DNA of 64,000 bases from Sphingomonadaceae bacterium 3R27C6 (GTDB lineage: Bacteria; Pseudomonadota; Alphaproteobacteria; Sphingomonadales; Sphingomonadaceae): the NCBI GenBank assembly GCA_005503215.1, contig SCNS01000011.1, positions 62,001 to 126,000 on the forward strand. The letters are read 5' to 3'. A program made the translations under genes and the position numbers. Below, one piece after another: positions 1-10,076 of this stretch. Below the pieces are notes generated by a model. The model saw only the letters and a list, made by a program, of their open reading frames with translations, was not told the DNA's origin and ran no database searches. Each line of letters begins with the position of its first letter. The first letter of the stretch is position 1.

Positions 1-250
1 GCGCATATTCCTCGGCGAAGATCACCTGCTGCGCGAGCGTCGCGTCGCGCCCGCCATAGGCCCTGGGCCAGCCGACGCAGCTCCAGCCCGCGTCGCCCAG
101 CCGGCGCTCCCAGTCGCGGCGGCGTTCGGGCATTTCGGTCAGGCTGGTGAGCCCGCGCACGTCGGCGAAGGCGCCTTCCAATTCGGCCTTGAGCCACGCG
201 GCCGCCTCAGCGCGGAACACCTCTTCTTCGGGAGAGAATCCAAGTTTCAT
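1..250 (-). CDS. acyl-CoA dehydrogenase, N-terminal part (cut by window edge)
   Basis: Only the first 83 codons are present; the gene runs off the left edge. The readable start is MKLGFSPEEEVFRAEAAAWL, followed further on by a GWPRAYGGRDA stretch. This matches the N-terminal helical domain of acyl-CoA dehydrogenases (compare the TWPEAYGGRG stretch of the complete enzyme at 4320-5483). The ATG overlaps the stop of the upstream acyl-CoA dehydrogenase gene as ATGA, so the two are translationally coupled. It is the last visible member of the leftward steroid ring C/D operon. It is likely the full-size partner of the short 358-aa subunit just upstream (inference from the gene pair). Confidence 0.85.
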   Translation of the reverse strand, partial: MKLGFSPEEEVFRAEAAAWLKAELEGAFADVRGLTSLTEMPERRRDWERRLGDAGWSCVGWPRAYGGRDATLAQQVIFAEEYA

Positions 251-1323
251 GCGGCGTCGTCCAATCCAGCAAGTCCCGCCACCTGTTCGCGGTGCCAGTC
301 GGGGGTGCCGAGCAGGCTCGCGTTGCTGCGCGCGCGCTTGAAATAGAGATGCGCGTCATGCTCCCAGGTGAAGCCGATGCCGCCGTGGAGCTGGATCATC
401 TCGCCCGCGCAGTGCGTGTAGGTGTCGCAGGCGAATGCCTTGGCGGCATGAACCGCGAACGCGGCCTCATCCGATCGCTCGTCGATCGCGCAGGCGGCCC
501 AATAGACCGCCGAGCGCGCCTGCTCGATTGCGACCATCATGTCGGCGAGGCGGTGCTTGACCGCCTGAAAACTGCCGATCGACCGGCCGAACTGGATGCG
601 TTCCTGCGTATAGGCGACCGTCCGGTCGAGGCACGCCTGCGCGCCGCCCAGCGCATCGGCGGCGATGGCGAGCCACCCGGTGGTGAGGGCGGCGTGGACG
701 GCGGCGCGCGGATCGGCGAGCGTTTCGACGGCGACCCCGCCGAAGTCGAGCCGGGCATAGGGACGCGTCTGGTCCATGCTGGTGAGCGGGGTGATGCCGA
801 GCCCGAGGGCGCCGCGCTCGACGATCGCGACGCCATTGTCGGCCGCAACCACGAACAGATCGGTGCTGGCACCGTGGGGCACAAGGAGCGCGGCACCGGT
901 CAGCGTTCCGTCGCTGAGCGTCGCGCCCGGCGTTCCGCCCATATTCACGGCGGCGAAGCTTGCCATCAGCTCGCCCGACGCGATGCGGGGGAGGAATCGC
1001 GCCTTTTGCTCGTCGGTACCGCCGGCGAGGATCGCGGGAGCGGCAAGCCCTAGGCTTGCAAGGAGGGGCAGCGCCGCGGTGTGCCGCCCGGCTTCCTCGG
1101 CAAAGATCGCGAGTTCGACCATGCCAAGCCCGACGCCGCCTAGCGCCTCGGGAATCGCGACGCCGGCGAGTCCGAGTTCGCTGGTGAAAGCCTGCCACAA
1201 CGCCTTGTCGATGCCCGTGTCCGCCATGGCTGCGCGCGTGCGCTCGCTCGTGGCATTCTCAGCAAAGAACGTCTTCGCCGTCTCGGCAATCATCGCCTGT
1301 TCGTCGGTGAAGGCGAAATGCAT
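247..1323 (-). CDS. acyl-CoA dehydrogenase, short subunit (FadE32/33-like)
   Basis: The 358-aa flavoprotein family member starts MHFAFTDEQAMIAETAKTFF. I chose the ATG at 1323 because the longer open frame runs antisense into the next gene and shows no family similarity. The C-terminal signature QLHGGIGFTWEHDAHLYFKR carries a candidate catalytic base, Glu321. Family role: alpha,beta-desaturation of a CoA thioester with FAD, electrons going to ETF. In Mycobacterium tuberculosis the steroid operon encodes short FadE subunits that pair with a full-length FadE as alpha2beta2 complexes. The ATGA overlap with the next acyl-CoA dehydrogenase suggests the same here. The exact substrate cannot be read from sequence. 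Confidence 0.9.
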   Translation of the reverse strand: MHFAFTDEQAMIAETAKTFFAENATSERTRAAMADTGIDKALWQAFTSELGLAGVAIPEALGGVGLGMVELAIFAEEAGRHTAALPLLASLGLAAPAILAGGTDEQKARFLPRIASGELMASFAAVNMGGTPGATLSDGTLTGAALLVPHGASTDLFVVAADNGVAIVERGALGLGITPLTSMDQTRPYARLDFGGVAVETLADPRAAVHAALTTGWLAIAADALGGAQACLDRTVAYTQERIQFGRSIGSFQAVKHRLADMMVAIEQARSAVYWAACAIDERSDEAAFAVHAAKAFACDTYTHCAGEMIQLHGGIGFTWEHDAHLYFKRARSNASLLGTPDWHREQVAGLAGLDDAA

Positions 1324-1324
1324 C

Positions 1325-2226
1325 TTAGCTGCCCCAGACCTTGCGCGGTTCGCTGCGTACTGCGAGCAGCTTGTCGACCGCATCGCCGACGTCGGCGGGC
1401 GCCCATTTTTCCTGCTTGTCGACCGTCGGGCCAAGCTTCCAGCCATCCTCGATCGTGATGCGGCCGCCCTCCAGCTCGAAAACGTAGCCGGTCACATGCT
1501 TCGATTGGCCGGAGCCGAGCCAGACGACGGTGGGTGCAATATTGTCGGGATCCTGCGCGTCGAAGCCGCTTTCGACCGCCGCCATCTTGTCGGCAAAGGC
1601 GCCCTCGGTCATCCGCGTGCGCGCCGCGGGGGCGAGCGCGTTGGCGGTGATGCCATAGCGGCCGAGTTCAGCCGCCTGCACCAGGGTCAGCGCGGCGATG
1701 CCGCCCTTGGCAGTCGAATAGGCCGCCTGCGCGATCGAGCCCTGGAGCCCCGCGCCGCTGGTGGTGTTGATGATGCGCGCATCGACGGGATTGCCCGCCT
1801 TCTGTTGTGCACGCCAGTAATCGACCGCATGGCGGCTGACGCAGAAATGGCCGCGCAGGTGGACGTGCATCGTTGCGTCCCATTCTTCGGGGGTCGCGGA
1901 GACGAACATCCGATCGCGCACGATGCCGGCATTGTTGACGACGACGTGCAGGTCGCCGAACGCCGCGACCGCGGCGTCGACGATGCGCTTCGCGGCATCC
2001 CAGTCGGTGATGTCCTCATAATTGGCGATCGCGTTGCCGCCCGCCGCCTTGATCTCGGCGACCACATCGTCCGCCGCCGACGTGTCGCGGCCTTCGCCCG
2101 CGAGGCTGGTGCCGATATCATTGACGACGACATTGGCGCCTTCGGCGGCGAAGGCGAGCGCATAGGAACGCCCGAGTCCGCGCGCCGCGCCGGTGATGAT
2201 GACGGTCCGTCCTTCGCAAAGTGTCA

Positions 2227-2227
<1 letters not shown>
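1325..2227 (-). CDS. SDR oxidoreductase, 17beta-HSD4/multifunctional-enzyme type (Rv3548c-like)
   Basis: This 300-aa classical short-chain dehydrogenase starts MTLCEGRTVIITGAARGLGR. It has the nucleotide motif TGAARGLG (residues 12-19), NNAG (98-101), Ser157 and the catalytic YxxxK as Tyr170/Lys174. The insert VVVNDIG and the long C-terminal tail resemble the 3-hydroxyacyl-CoA dehydrogenase domain of peroxisomal multifunctional enzyme 2. The start overlaps the stop of the thiolase gene as TAATG. Size and context resemble the SDR of the mycobacterial KstR2 regulon, so I infer oxidation of a 3-hydroxyacyl-CoA in steroid ring C/D catabolism. The substrate is not proven. Confidence 0.92.
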
Positions 2228-3378
<1,151 letters not shown>

Positions 3379-3387
3379 CAGATTTCC

Positions 3388-4320
3388 TTATGCGAATGTT
3401 TGGTCGGGGCCGATCGCCAGCCCCCCGCCGATCACGGCGGCGTCGATACGTTTGAGATGAAAAGCGCGGCTGCCCCACGCCCCCGCGAGCGCCCAGCTGC
3501 GCTTCATCCAGAAATGCAGATCGACCTCATAAGTATATCCCATCGCACCATGGATCTGGATCGCGGTCTCGGCCATCTGGATGGCGGCGTCGCTCGCCGC
3601 GATCTTGGCATGGCTGATGTGGACCGGAGCGCTGGACAGGCCATCGGCGAGTGCCTGCGCCGCGCGCCAGAGAACCGGCTTGGCAAATTCGATGGCGACC
3701 GCGGCGGTGGCGAGTTGGTGCTTCACTGCCTGAAATGCGCCGATCGGCTGGCCGAACTGGGTGCGGATCTTGGCATAGGCCGCCGACTGATCGAGCATCG
3801 CCTCGGCCAGCCCGACAAGCTGTGCGGCGGCCATTAGCGCGCCGAGGTCAGCTAGCAGCGGATCCGACGACGGCGCATCGACATAGCGCGTCAAGTTACG
3901 CAACGGGTCTATGCTGTCGAGCGTCGCGCCGTCGCCGTCGCTGACCCACGGATTGACCGTGTGCGCGACCGACGGCTTCGCGGTTCCGGCGACAATCCCG
4001 GCCATTTGCGCGGTAGCACCCTGCGACAGCAACCACGGCACAGCGACAAAGGCGGTATCGACCAGCGGCTCAGCGACACAGGCGCGCCCGCATTCGCGCG
4101 CGATCAAGGCCGCATCGACGAGGCCAAGGCCCAGCCCGCCAAATTCCTCCGGAACCAGCAGGCCGGTCAGTCCCATATCGACGAGGCCTTGCCAGATCGC
4201 GGGATCGCGATTGTCGCCCGCATCGAGGCGGCGCAGCACGTCGGGCCCATGCGTTCCCGCCAGATAGTCGCGGACGGTCTCGGCCAGCGCGAGCTGGTCT
4301 TCGTTCAGCAGAAATTCCAT
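3388..4320 (-). CDS. acyl-CoA dehydrogenase, short subunit (FadE32/33-like)
   Basis: The 310-aa protein starts MEFLLNEDQLALAETVRDYL, and its ATG overlaps the stop of the upstream 387-aa acyl-CoA dehydrogenase as TGATG. It is clearly shorter than the usual 380-390 aa. The C-terminal motif QIHGAMGYTYEVDLHFWMKR contains the candidate catalytic base Glu265. Short subunits of this type form heterotetramers with a full-length neighbour in actinobacterial steroid pathways, so I infer pairing with the product of 4320-5483. FadE32 is linked to oxidation of methyl-oxo-octanedioyl-CoA (MOODA-CoA) in mycobacteria. Which of FadE31/32/33 this corresponds to is not decidable by eye. Confidence 0.9.
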   Translation of the reverse strand: MEFLLNEDQLALAETVRDYLAGTHGPDVLRRLDAGDNRDPAIWQGLVDMGLTGLLVPEEFGGLGLGLVDAALIARECGRACVAEPLVDTAFVAVPWLLSQGATAQMAGIVAGTAKPSVAHTVNPWVSDGDGATLDSIDPLRNLTRYVDAPSSDPLLADLGALMAAAQLVGLAEAMLDQSAAYAKIRTQFGQPIGAFQAVKHQLATAAVAIEFAKPVLWRAAQALADGLSSAPVHISHAKIAASDAAIQMAETAIQIHGAMGYTYEVDLHFWMKRSWALAGAWGSRAFHLKRIDAAVIGGGLAIGPDQTFA

Positions 4321-5483
4321 CAGCCCGCTCCCGCTCTGGGCAAATCGAGCAATCGTTCGGCGGTGATATTGCGCTGAATCTCGTTCGACCCGGCGTAGAT
4401 CGGACCCGATAGCGAGAAGATATAACCCTCCAGCCACTGGTTCATTCGGCCATCGTCGAAACGGCGGAGCTCGGCGGCGGCACCCAGCAATTGCATCGCG
4501 GTGCGGTGCATCGCGCGGTCGAGTTCGGACCAGAAAATCTTGTTGAGGCTCGCCTCGGCCCCGATCGACCCGCCCGCCATGATCTTCGCGGCGACGGCAT
4601 AGGTGTTATACGCATAGGCCTGCGCCTGCATCCACGCGGTCATCACCGCCTCGCGCGCCGACGGCGCGGCTTCGGCTTCGTGCTGACGATAGAGCTCGAC
4701 CAGCCGCTTCGCGGTCGCCTGAAACCGGCCCGGCGAGCGCAGCATCAGCCCGCGTTCGAACCCGGCGGTCGCCATCGCGACCTTCCAGCCTTCGCCTTCG
4801 CCCGCGATGCGGTTTTCAACCGGCACGCGCACTTCGTCGAAGAACAGCTCGGCAAAGCCCGTGTCGCCGTGCAATTGCCGGATCGGGCGGCGGGTGATGC
4901 CGGGGCTGTTCAGGTCGAACAGGATGAAGCTTAAGCCCTTGTGGCGCTTGCTGCCCTCTTCGGTGCGGAAAATGCCGAAGCCCCAGTCGGCGAAGGCGGC
5001 GCGGCTCGACCAGGTTTTCTGCCCGCTGATCACATAATGATCGCCGTCTCGCACCGCCTTGCTGCCGATCGCCGCCATGTCGGACCCCGCGCCGGGTTCG
5101 GACCAGGCCTGCGCCCACATCGTCTCGCCCTTCGCCATCGGGGTCAGAAAGCGCGCTTTCTGTTCGGGCGTGCCGAATTCCATGATCGTCGGGCTGAGCA
5201 GGAAAATGCCATTCTGGTTGGCGCGATTGGGGCCGCCGGCGCGGAAATATTCTTCCTCGAAGATCAGCCACTGGATCAGGTCGAGCCCGCGCCCGCCATA
5301 AGCCTCGGGCCAGGTCACCATGCCCCAATTGCCGCTCGCGAGCGTGCGCTCCCACACGACATGCTGGTCGAAGCCTTCGCGGCATTCGAGCGTCACGAGC
5401 GGCTCCTTGGGCACATGCGTGTCCATCCACGCGCGGACCTCGGCGCGGAAAGCCCGTTGTTCATTTGTGTAGGCGAGATCCAT
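4320..5483 (-). CDS. acyl-CoA dehydrogenase, full-length (FadE30/31-like)
   Basis: The 387-aa protein starts MDLAYTNEQRAFRAEVRAWM. It shows the middle-domain stretch WSEPGAGSDMAAIGSKAVRDG (FAD and substrate binding) and the C-terminal IYAGSNEIQRNITAERLL typical of the family. The start overlaps the echA20 stop as TGATG. It is the full-size member of a gene pair with the 310-aa subunit immediately downstream, an arrangement known for heteromeric steroid acyl-CoA dehydrogenases. Size fits FadE30 (HIP-CoA side-chain dehydrogenase) or FadE31; the pairing favours FadE31. Confidence 0.92.
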   Translation of the reverse strand: MDLAYTNEQRAFRAEVRAWMDTHVPKEPLVTLECREGFDQHVVWERTLASGNWGMVTWPEAYGGRGLDLIQWLIFEEEYFRAGGPNRANQNGIFLLSPTIMEFGTPEQKARFLTPMAKGETMWAQAWSEPGAGSDMAAIGSKAVRDGDHYVISGQKTWSSRAAFADWGFGIFRTEEGSKRHKGLSFILFDLNSPGITRRPIRQLHGDTGFAELFFDEVRVPVENRIAGEGEGWKVAMATAGFERGLMLRSPGRFQATAKRLVELYRQHEAEAAPSAREAVMTAWMQAQAYAYNTYAVAAKIMAGGSIGAEASLNKIFWSELDRAMHRTAMQLLGAAAELRRFDDGRMNQWLEGYIFSLSGPIYAGSNEIQRNITAERLLDLPRAGAG

Positions 5484-6238
5484 CAGAATTCGGCCGCCTT
5501 GCCCGTCTCGACGAAGGCATCGCGCGATTTCTGGCTGTCTTCGTGCATATACATTTCGAGGGTGAAACCCTGTTCCCAGCGATAACCGCGATCGACGTCG
5601 CGCGCTTCGAGCCCGTTGAGCGCCTCCTTGGCGATCACCAGCGCCTTGCGCGATTTGCCCGCGATGATCGCGGCAAAGGCGCGCGCTTCCTCGACGAGCG
5701 CCTCGCGCGGCACGACCTTCTCGACCGCGCCCAGACGATAGGCTTCCTCGACGGGGATATTGCCGCCGGTGAAGAAGGCCGCGCGGACCTTGTGCAGCGG
5801 CAGCATGCGCGAGAGGTGCGAGGCGCCGCCCATCGCGCCGCGATCGACCTCGGGCAGCGAGAAATAGGCGTCGTCGGCGGCGATGATCGTGTCACTTGCG
5901 CCGCAGATGCCGATGCCGCCGCCTATCACGAATTTGTGAACCGCGACGACGACGGGGACCTCGCAGTCGCGCACCGCCTTGAAGGTCAGGTAATTGCCGC
6001 GGTTGAGCAGGGTGATGCGCTCGGGATGCGCCTGCATCTCCTTGATGTCGACGCCGCCGCAGAAGCCGCGCGCGCTTTCGGCGGCGCGGATGAGGACGAC
6101 GTTGACGTCGGGATTGCTGCCCGCCTCGCGGATGATCACGGGCAGGCTGTTCCACGTTTCGCTGTCGAACGCGTTGACCGGCGGGACGTCGAAGACGATC
6201 TCGGCGATGCGGTCCTTGATTTCGGTATGGATCGGCAT
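5483..6238 (-). CDS. echA20: EchA20-like ring D hydrolase (crotonase superfamily)
   Basis: This 251-aa crotonase carries oxyanion-hole segments FCGGVDIKEMQ and GGGIGICG, plus LPEVDRGAMGGASHLSR and YRWEQGFTLEM. These last stretches closely resemble mycobacterial EchA20 as I remember it. EchA20 acts after IpdF and IpdC to hydrolyse the five-membered ring, giving COCHEA-CoA, the IpdAB substrate. It sits between the ipdC gene and the acyl-CoA dehydrogenase gene, with short spacing to ipdC (3 nt) and a TGATG overlap downstream. A generic enoyl-CoA hydratase is the alternative, but the context makes this less likely. Confidence 0.9.
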   Translation of the reverse strand: MPIHTEIKDRIAEIVFDVPPVNAFDSETWNSLPVIIREAGSNPDVNVVLIRAAESARGFCGGVDIKEMQAHPERITLLNRGNYLTFKAVRDCEVPVVVAVHKFVIGGGIGICGASDTIIAADDAYFSLPEVDRGAMGGASHLSRMLPLHKVRAAFFTGGNIPVEEAYRLGAVEKVVPREALVEEARAFAAIIAGKSRKALVIAKEALNGLEARDVDRGYRWEQGFTLEMYMHEDSQKSRDAFVETGKAAEF

Positions 6239-6241
6239 GGG

Positions 6242-7321
6242 TCAGGCCCCCGTTGACGAAGAAGAGGAGAGAGCGGCGAGGCGCGCACGTGCGTCGCTTT
6301 CGACATCGGCGAGAAGCTCGGCACAGCTCGGAAGGTCGTCGAGACGTCCGGCGACGAGGCCGGTCGCCATGAGGCCGTGGTCGGGGTCGCCCTCGACCAC
6401 GGCTTTCTGGATCAGCATCGGCGCGGAGGCGGCCATCATCGCCTGCGGCAGGGTGAGCCCGCCGTGGCTCGTCATGCCTTTTGCGGCCTTGAACAATTCA
6501 CCGAACGAGGCGCCGGTCTGGCGCTTCATCGCGAGCCCGCTCTCGATCGCGCGGCGCCAGATGCCGAGGCCCGACGAACGCTCGATCCGGTTCAGCAGAG
6601 CATTTTTGATCATCCGCTGGGGCAGGCCGTCGACCTTGGTCGACACGAGGATGTCGTCGGTGCCCGCTTTGACGTAACGCGCCTTGGTGATCTCGGGGAT
6701 CGGGCTTTCGCGCGTCATCAGGAAGCGCGTGCCCATCGCGATGCCGACCGCCCCGAACGCCAGCGCCGCCGCGAGCCCGCGCCCGTCGCCGAAACCGCCC
6801 GCCGCGATCACCGGCACCTTCACTGCGTCGAGAACCTGCGGCAGCAGGATCGTCGAGGCGACCGACCCGGTATGCCCGCCGCCTTCGCCGCCCTGCACCG
6901 TCACCATGTCGACGCCCAATTGCACCATCTTCTGCGCATGTTTGACCGCTCCGACGGTCGGCACGCAGAGGATGCCCGCATCCTTGAAGCGCCCGATCAT
7001 CTTGGCGTCAGGCCCGCGCCCGAAACTCACCGCGCGTATCTGGTCGCGGTGCTTCAGGATGATCTCGACGATCTCCGCCGCGCCCGGCTGGAACATGTGG
7101 AAATTGACGCCGAAGGGCTGTTTCGTGCCTTGCTTGACCGCGAGGATTGCGGCCTCGAGCTCGGCGGGCTGCATCACCGCGCCCGCGAGGAAGCCGAAGG
7201 CGCCCGCCTCGCTCGACGCGATCACCAGCCCCGGCGTCGCGATCCAGCCCATCGCGGTCTGGATCACGGGCAGCCGGCAGCCGAGCCGTTCGGTCAACAG
7301 GGTGGCGAGCGGATCGGCCAT
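6242..7321 (-). CDS. ipdC: IpdC-like NAD(P)H-dependent flavin enzyme (nitronate monooxygenase fold)
   Basis: The 359-aa TIM-barrel flavoprotein starts MADPLATLLTERLGCRLPVI; the ATG overlaps the upstream crotonase stop as TGATG. It contains the FMN-binding signature VQGGEGGGHTG, followed by VIAAGGFGDGRGLAAAL and MGTRFL, as in the 2-nitropropane dioxygenase/NPD family. Length and the C-terminal LVAGRLDDLPSCAELL match M. tuberculosis IpdC (355 aa). IpdC acts with IpdF on 5-OH-HIC-CoA before EchA20 cleaves ring D. The adjacent echA20 and nearby ipdAB support this identity over a nitronate monooxygenase. Confidence 0.92.
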   Translation of the reverse strand: MADPLATLLTERLGCRLPVIQTAMGWIATPGLVIASSEAGAFGFLAGAVMQPAELEAAILAVKQGTKQPFGVNFHMFQPGAAEIVEIILKHRDQIRAVSFGRGPDAKMIGRFKDAGILCVPTVGAVKHAQKMVQLGVDMVTVQGGEGGGHTGSVASTILLPQVLDAVKVPVIAAGGFGDGRGLAAALAFGAVGIAMGTRFLMTRESPIPEITKARYVKAGTDDILVSTKVDGLPQRMIKNALLNRIERSSGLGIWRRAIESGLAMKRQTGASFGELFKAAKGMTSHGGLTLPQAMMAASAPMLIQKAVVEGDPDHGLMATGLVAGRLDDLPSCAELLADVESDARARLAALSSSSSTGA

Positions 7322-8244
7322 CAGCTCGCGCCTTGATCTTTCTGGGAGGCGTCCTTCTTGTTCGCTTCGGCCATCTTCTTGCCGTCGAAGCCGGCGATAT
7401 AATCGCCCTTGACCAGGCTGTTGTTGGCGTGGGCGAAATGATGATAGCCGAACGCCGCGTCGATCCCGGCGTTCTTGCCCGCCAGCGTCTCCATATGGTT
7501 GCACGCCTGCTTCGCGAGTTGCAGCGCGAGGCGCGGCTGCGTCGCGATCCGTTCGGCGACGCGCTTGACCTCATCGGCCAGTTCGGCGCGCGGAACGACG
7601 CGGTTGACCATCCCCGCTTCGCGCGCGCGCTCGGCGCCCATCCGCTCGCCGAGGAACAGGAATTCCTTCGCCAGCCGGACATTGAGTTCGTGGCAATGCG
7701 CGAAATATTCGAGGCCCGGGAAGCCCATCTGCAGCACCGGGTCCTGGAAGAAGGCGTCGTCGGAGGCGATGATCAGGTCGCACACCCACGCGAGCATCAG
7801 GCCGCCGGCGATGCAGCCGCCATGGACCTGCGCGATGGTCGGCTTGGGAATGTCCCGCCACCTTTTGCACATGCCAAGATATTGTTCATGCTCGCGGGCA
7901 TAGGCCTTTTCGGCGCCCGCCTTCGTCGAATGATCGTACCACATCAGCCGGCGCTCGACGGGTGAGTGAAAGTCGCGTCCGGGCGTGCCGATGTCGTGGC
8001 CGGCGCTGAAATGCTTGGCGTCCGATTTCAGGACGATGACCTTGACCGCATCGTCGTCGACCGCGCGAAAGAAGGCGTCGTCGAGCGCGTAGGTCATCTG
8101 GCTGTTCTGGACATTGTGATATTGCGGGCGGTTCAGCGTCACCCATGCAATGCCGTCGGCCGCCTCATAGAGGACCGGCGTGTCGGTCTCGTAAACCGGC
8201 GTTTCGTCGACCGGCGGGACCAGCCCGTCATTCTGATCAGCCAT
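7321..8244 (-). CDS. enoyl-CoA hydratase/crotonase family protein, second steroid-operon member
   Basis: The 307-aa protein is longer than typical crotonases (about 260 aa) and begins with an acidic extension, MADQNDGLVPPVDETPVYET. Oxyanion-hole segments are FSAGHDIG and GGCIAGGLMLAW; FPGLEYFAHCHELN replaces the usual glutamate-rich loop, so its exact reaction is uncertain. It is encoded between ipdB and ipdC with 3 nt and TGATG spacing, so it belongs to the same transcript. A hydratase for one of the beta-oxidation steps on the steroid C/D-ring intermediates is the simplest reading (comparable to extra crotonases in Comamonas steroid clusters), but this is inference. Confidence 0.88.
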   Translation of the reverse strand: MADQNDGLVPPVDETPVYETDTPVLYEAADGIAWVTLNRPQYHNVQNSQMTYALDDAFFRAVDDDAVKVIVLKSDAKHFSAGHDIGTPGRDFHSPVERRLMWYDHSTKAGAEKAYAREHEQYLGMCKRWRDIPKPTIAQVHGGCIAGGLMLAWVCDLIIASDDAFFQDPVLQMGFPGLEYFAHCHELNVRLAKEFLFLGERMGAERAREAGMVNRVVPRAELADEVKRVAERIATQPRLALQLAKQACNHMETLAGKNAGIDAAFGYHHFAHANNSLVKGDYIAGFDGKKMAEANKKDASQKDQGAS

Positions 8245-8247
8245 AGC

Positions 8248-9048
8248 TTAGCTCCTCTTGCCCGCGGGATTGTCCTTGAGCACGCCCGCGCGCAGACCAT
8301 GCGGATCGAGGCGCGCGATGATCGCGAGCTGCTCGGCGGTTGGGGCGGGGGTGGTCTTGATTTCGGCCGCGGCTTCGAGCGCGAAGCCGGTCGCTTCCTG
8401 AACCTGCTCGAAGGTCACGCCGGGGTGCAACATCACGATGCGGATCGCATTGTCCGTACCGCCGAAGTCCATGACGCAGAGATCGGTGACGATCAGGCGC
8501 AGGTCGACGCGGCTGAAATTCACGCCGGGGGTGCGCCGCGCCGGATTGTAGCCGACGCTCGACACCATATCGACCTCGCCCTCGACGAAGACGCGCTTCG
8601 AATGCGCGGGCACGAACATCGAATTGATGTGGCAGATGCTGTTGCCTGGAAAGCCGCGCGCGCCGAGCATCTGCACCTTCGGCTGGTCATAGCTGCCGCC
8701 GAGATAGGAGATGTTCGTCTGGCCGAAGCGGTCGATCTGGCTCGGCGTCACCATCGCGTGGCGTTTGCCCGACCACACCGCGGCATCGAAGAAGCGCGAG
8801 AAGGGCAGGTAGCCCGCGGCCTTGCGATCGTCGTAACCGCGCGGACCGAGCGGCACGGGGTCCTCGACCAGATACGCCTCGCCGTCGGTCATCATCAGTT
8901 CGGGGGTATGCGTGAGCTTGGCAAGGCCGGCGGCGAGGCGCGGCGCGGGGCCGATGCCGGTCGCGACGAGTTCGCCATTGCCGCGCCACGCCTCGGACGC
9001 GGCGACGATGAGCTGTTCGCAAAGGGTGAATTCGGGTGCGGTAGTCAT
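8248..9048 (-). CDS. ipdB: IpdB-like subunit of the steroid ring C hydrolase (CoA-transferase fold)
   Basis: This 266-aa CoA-transferase superfamily protein has LMMTDGEAYLVEDPVPLG, ISYLGGSYDQPKVQMLGARG and VSSVGYNP. DLCVMDFGGTDNAIRIVMLHPGVT follows near the end. These match the beta subunit of IpdAB. IpdAB hydrolyses the last carbocycle of COCHEA-CoA and is not a true CoA transferase. The ipdA gene lies immediately upstream (13 nt) and the crotonase gene immediately downstream. This is a strong diagnostic gene for steroid degradation. Confidence 0.93.
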   Translation of the reverse strand: MTTAPEFTLCEQLIVAASEAWRGNGELVATGIGPAPRLAAGLAKLTHTPELMMTDGEAYLVEDPVPLGPRGYDDRKAAGYLPFSRFFDAAVWSGKRHAMVTPSQIDRFGQTNISYLGGSYDQPKVQMLGARGFPGNSICHINSMFVPAHSKRVFVEGEVDMVSSVGYNPARRTPGVNFSRVDLRLIVTDLCVMDFGGTDNAIRIVMLHPGVTFEQVQEATGFALEAAAEIKTTPAPTAEQLAIIARLDPHGLRAGVLKDNPAGKRS

Positions 9049-9061
9049 GGTGTCGGCCGCC

Positions 9062-9937
9062 TCAGAAAATGGGAAGGGGGAGGGCGGCGACGGCGTCCTT
9101 GCCGCCGACGCGGCCTAGATAGCCCGCCTCGTCGGCGCCGATCGTGTCGGCGAGATAGGCGTCCCAGCCGCCATCCTCGCGCGCGCTGTCGGCGTAGGAT
9201 TTGAGGTGTTTCATGTCCCAGCCATAGGAAGGCGGCATTGAGGTCGGATGCGCTCCGAGTGGTGCCTCGACGACGCCGTGGATGAAGCAGCGCTCGACGA
9301 TGTTCGCGCGCGCATCGTCGGGATAGCTATGATCCATCCGCTCGACGACTTCTTCGGCCGAGACGAAGGTCTTGTCGGCGGCGCGCGCGAACCATTCGTC
9401 ATAATAGGTATCGGGGCCGAGCGCCTGGATGTTGCCGAGCTTGTCGGCGCGGTGGACGTGGAGCAGCGCGGCGTCGAGCTTGACCGCGGGCATCGCGAGC
9501 AGCACTTCGCCATCGTCATAGGGCGACTGGACGGTCTTGAACCCGCCGTGCGTCATCACATCGGTGCCGAGCCCGACATGCGTCGGCAGGAAGGGCAGGT
9601 GGAACGCCGCGGCCTTCAAGCCCCATTGGAGCATGCCTTCGTCGAGTTCGAGAATGTCGAGTGTTCCCGCCTCGCGCGCTTTGCGAAAATAAGGTTCGAG
9701 CGGGATCGCATCCATCGAGACGAAGCCAAAGATAAGTTTCTTCACCTTGCCCGCGGCGCAGAGCATCCCGACCTCGGGGCCGCCATAGGCGACGATCGTC
9801 AGGTCGGTGAGGTCCGAACGCAGGATCGCGCGGATCAGCGCCATCGGCTTGCGGCGCGGGCCCCAGCCGGCAATCCCGATCGTCATCCCGCTCTTCAGCG
9901 AGGCGACGAACTCTTCGATGGTCAATTGCTTGTTCAA
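9062..9937 (-). CDS. ipdA: IpdA-like subunit of the steroid ring C hydrolase
   Basis: The 291-aa protein carries SGMTIGIAGWGPRRKPMALI, YGGPEVGMLCAAGKVKKLIFGF and LELDEGMLQWGL, as in IpdA of mycobacteria (292 aa). Glu100 in DEGM is the candidate catalytic acid. I chose a TTG start at 9937 because GGAGAG lies just upstream. The longer open frame to 10303 has no family similarity and crosses the divergent SDR gene. It is the first gene of the leftward steroid operon and is followed closely by ipdB. The protein is cytoplasmic with no signal peptide. Confidence 0.92.
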   Translation of the reverse strand: MNKQLTIEEFVASLKSGMTIGIAGWGPRRKPMALIRAILRSDLTDLTIVAYGGPEVGMLCAAGKVKKLIFGFVSMDAIPLEPYFRKAREAGTLDILELDEGMLQWGLKAAAFHLPFLPTHVGLGTDVMTHGGFKTVQSPYDDGEVLLAMPAVKLDAALLHVHRADKLGNIQALGPDTYYDEWFARAADKTFVSAEEVVERMDHSYPDDARANIVERCFIHGVVEAPLGAHPTSMPPSYGWDMKHLKSYADSAREDGGWDAYLADTIGADEAGYLGRVGGKDAVAALPLPIF

Positions 9938-10076
9938 TCCACTCTCCAGCCCACAGGCGCCGGGCACGAGGGCGCCCGCGATGTTGCAAGAGGGATAGGC
10001 GCGCTGGTCGTTCGTCCGATACCACCATATGGAGAGAGACTTTCCCGCCGCCCGATCAGAGAGAGGCGGGTGAGAA
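9938..10076. promoter_or_regulatory. divergent promoter region of the steroid operon and the SDR gene
   Basis: This 139-bp gap separates ipdA (leftward) from an SDR gene (rightward) and must hold both promoters. Visible elements are a repeated GGCGCC palindrome at 9956-9961 and 9971-9976 and a CCATATGG palindrome at 10025-10032. No copy of the mycobacterial KstR2 operator is apparent. I cannot place -35/-10 boxes with confidence. Confidence 0.5.

Noticed and set aside
9938..10076. mycobacterial-type KstR2 operator
   Set aside because: No AAGCAAG-type inverted repeat could be found; only generic GGCGCC and CCATATGG palindromes.
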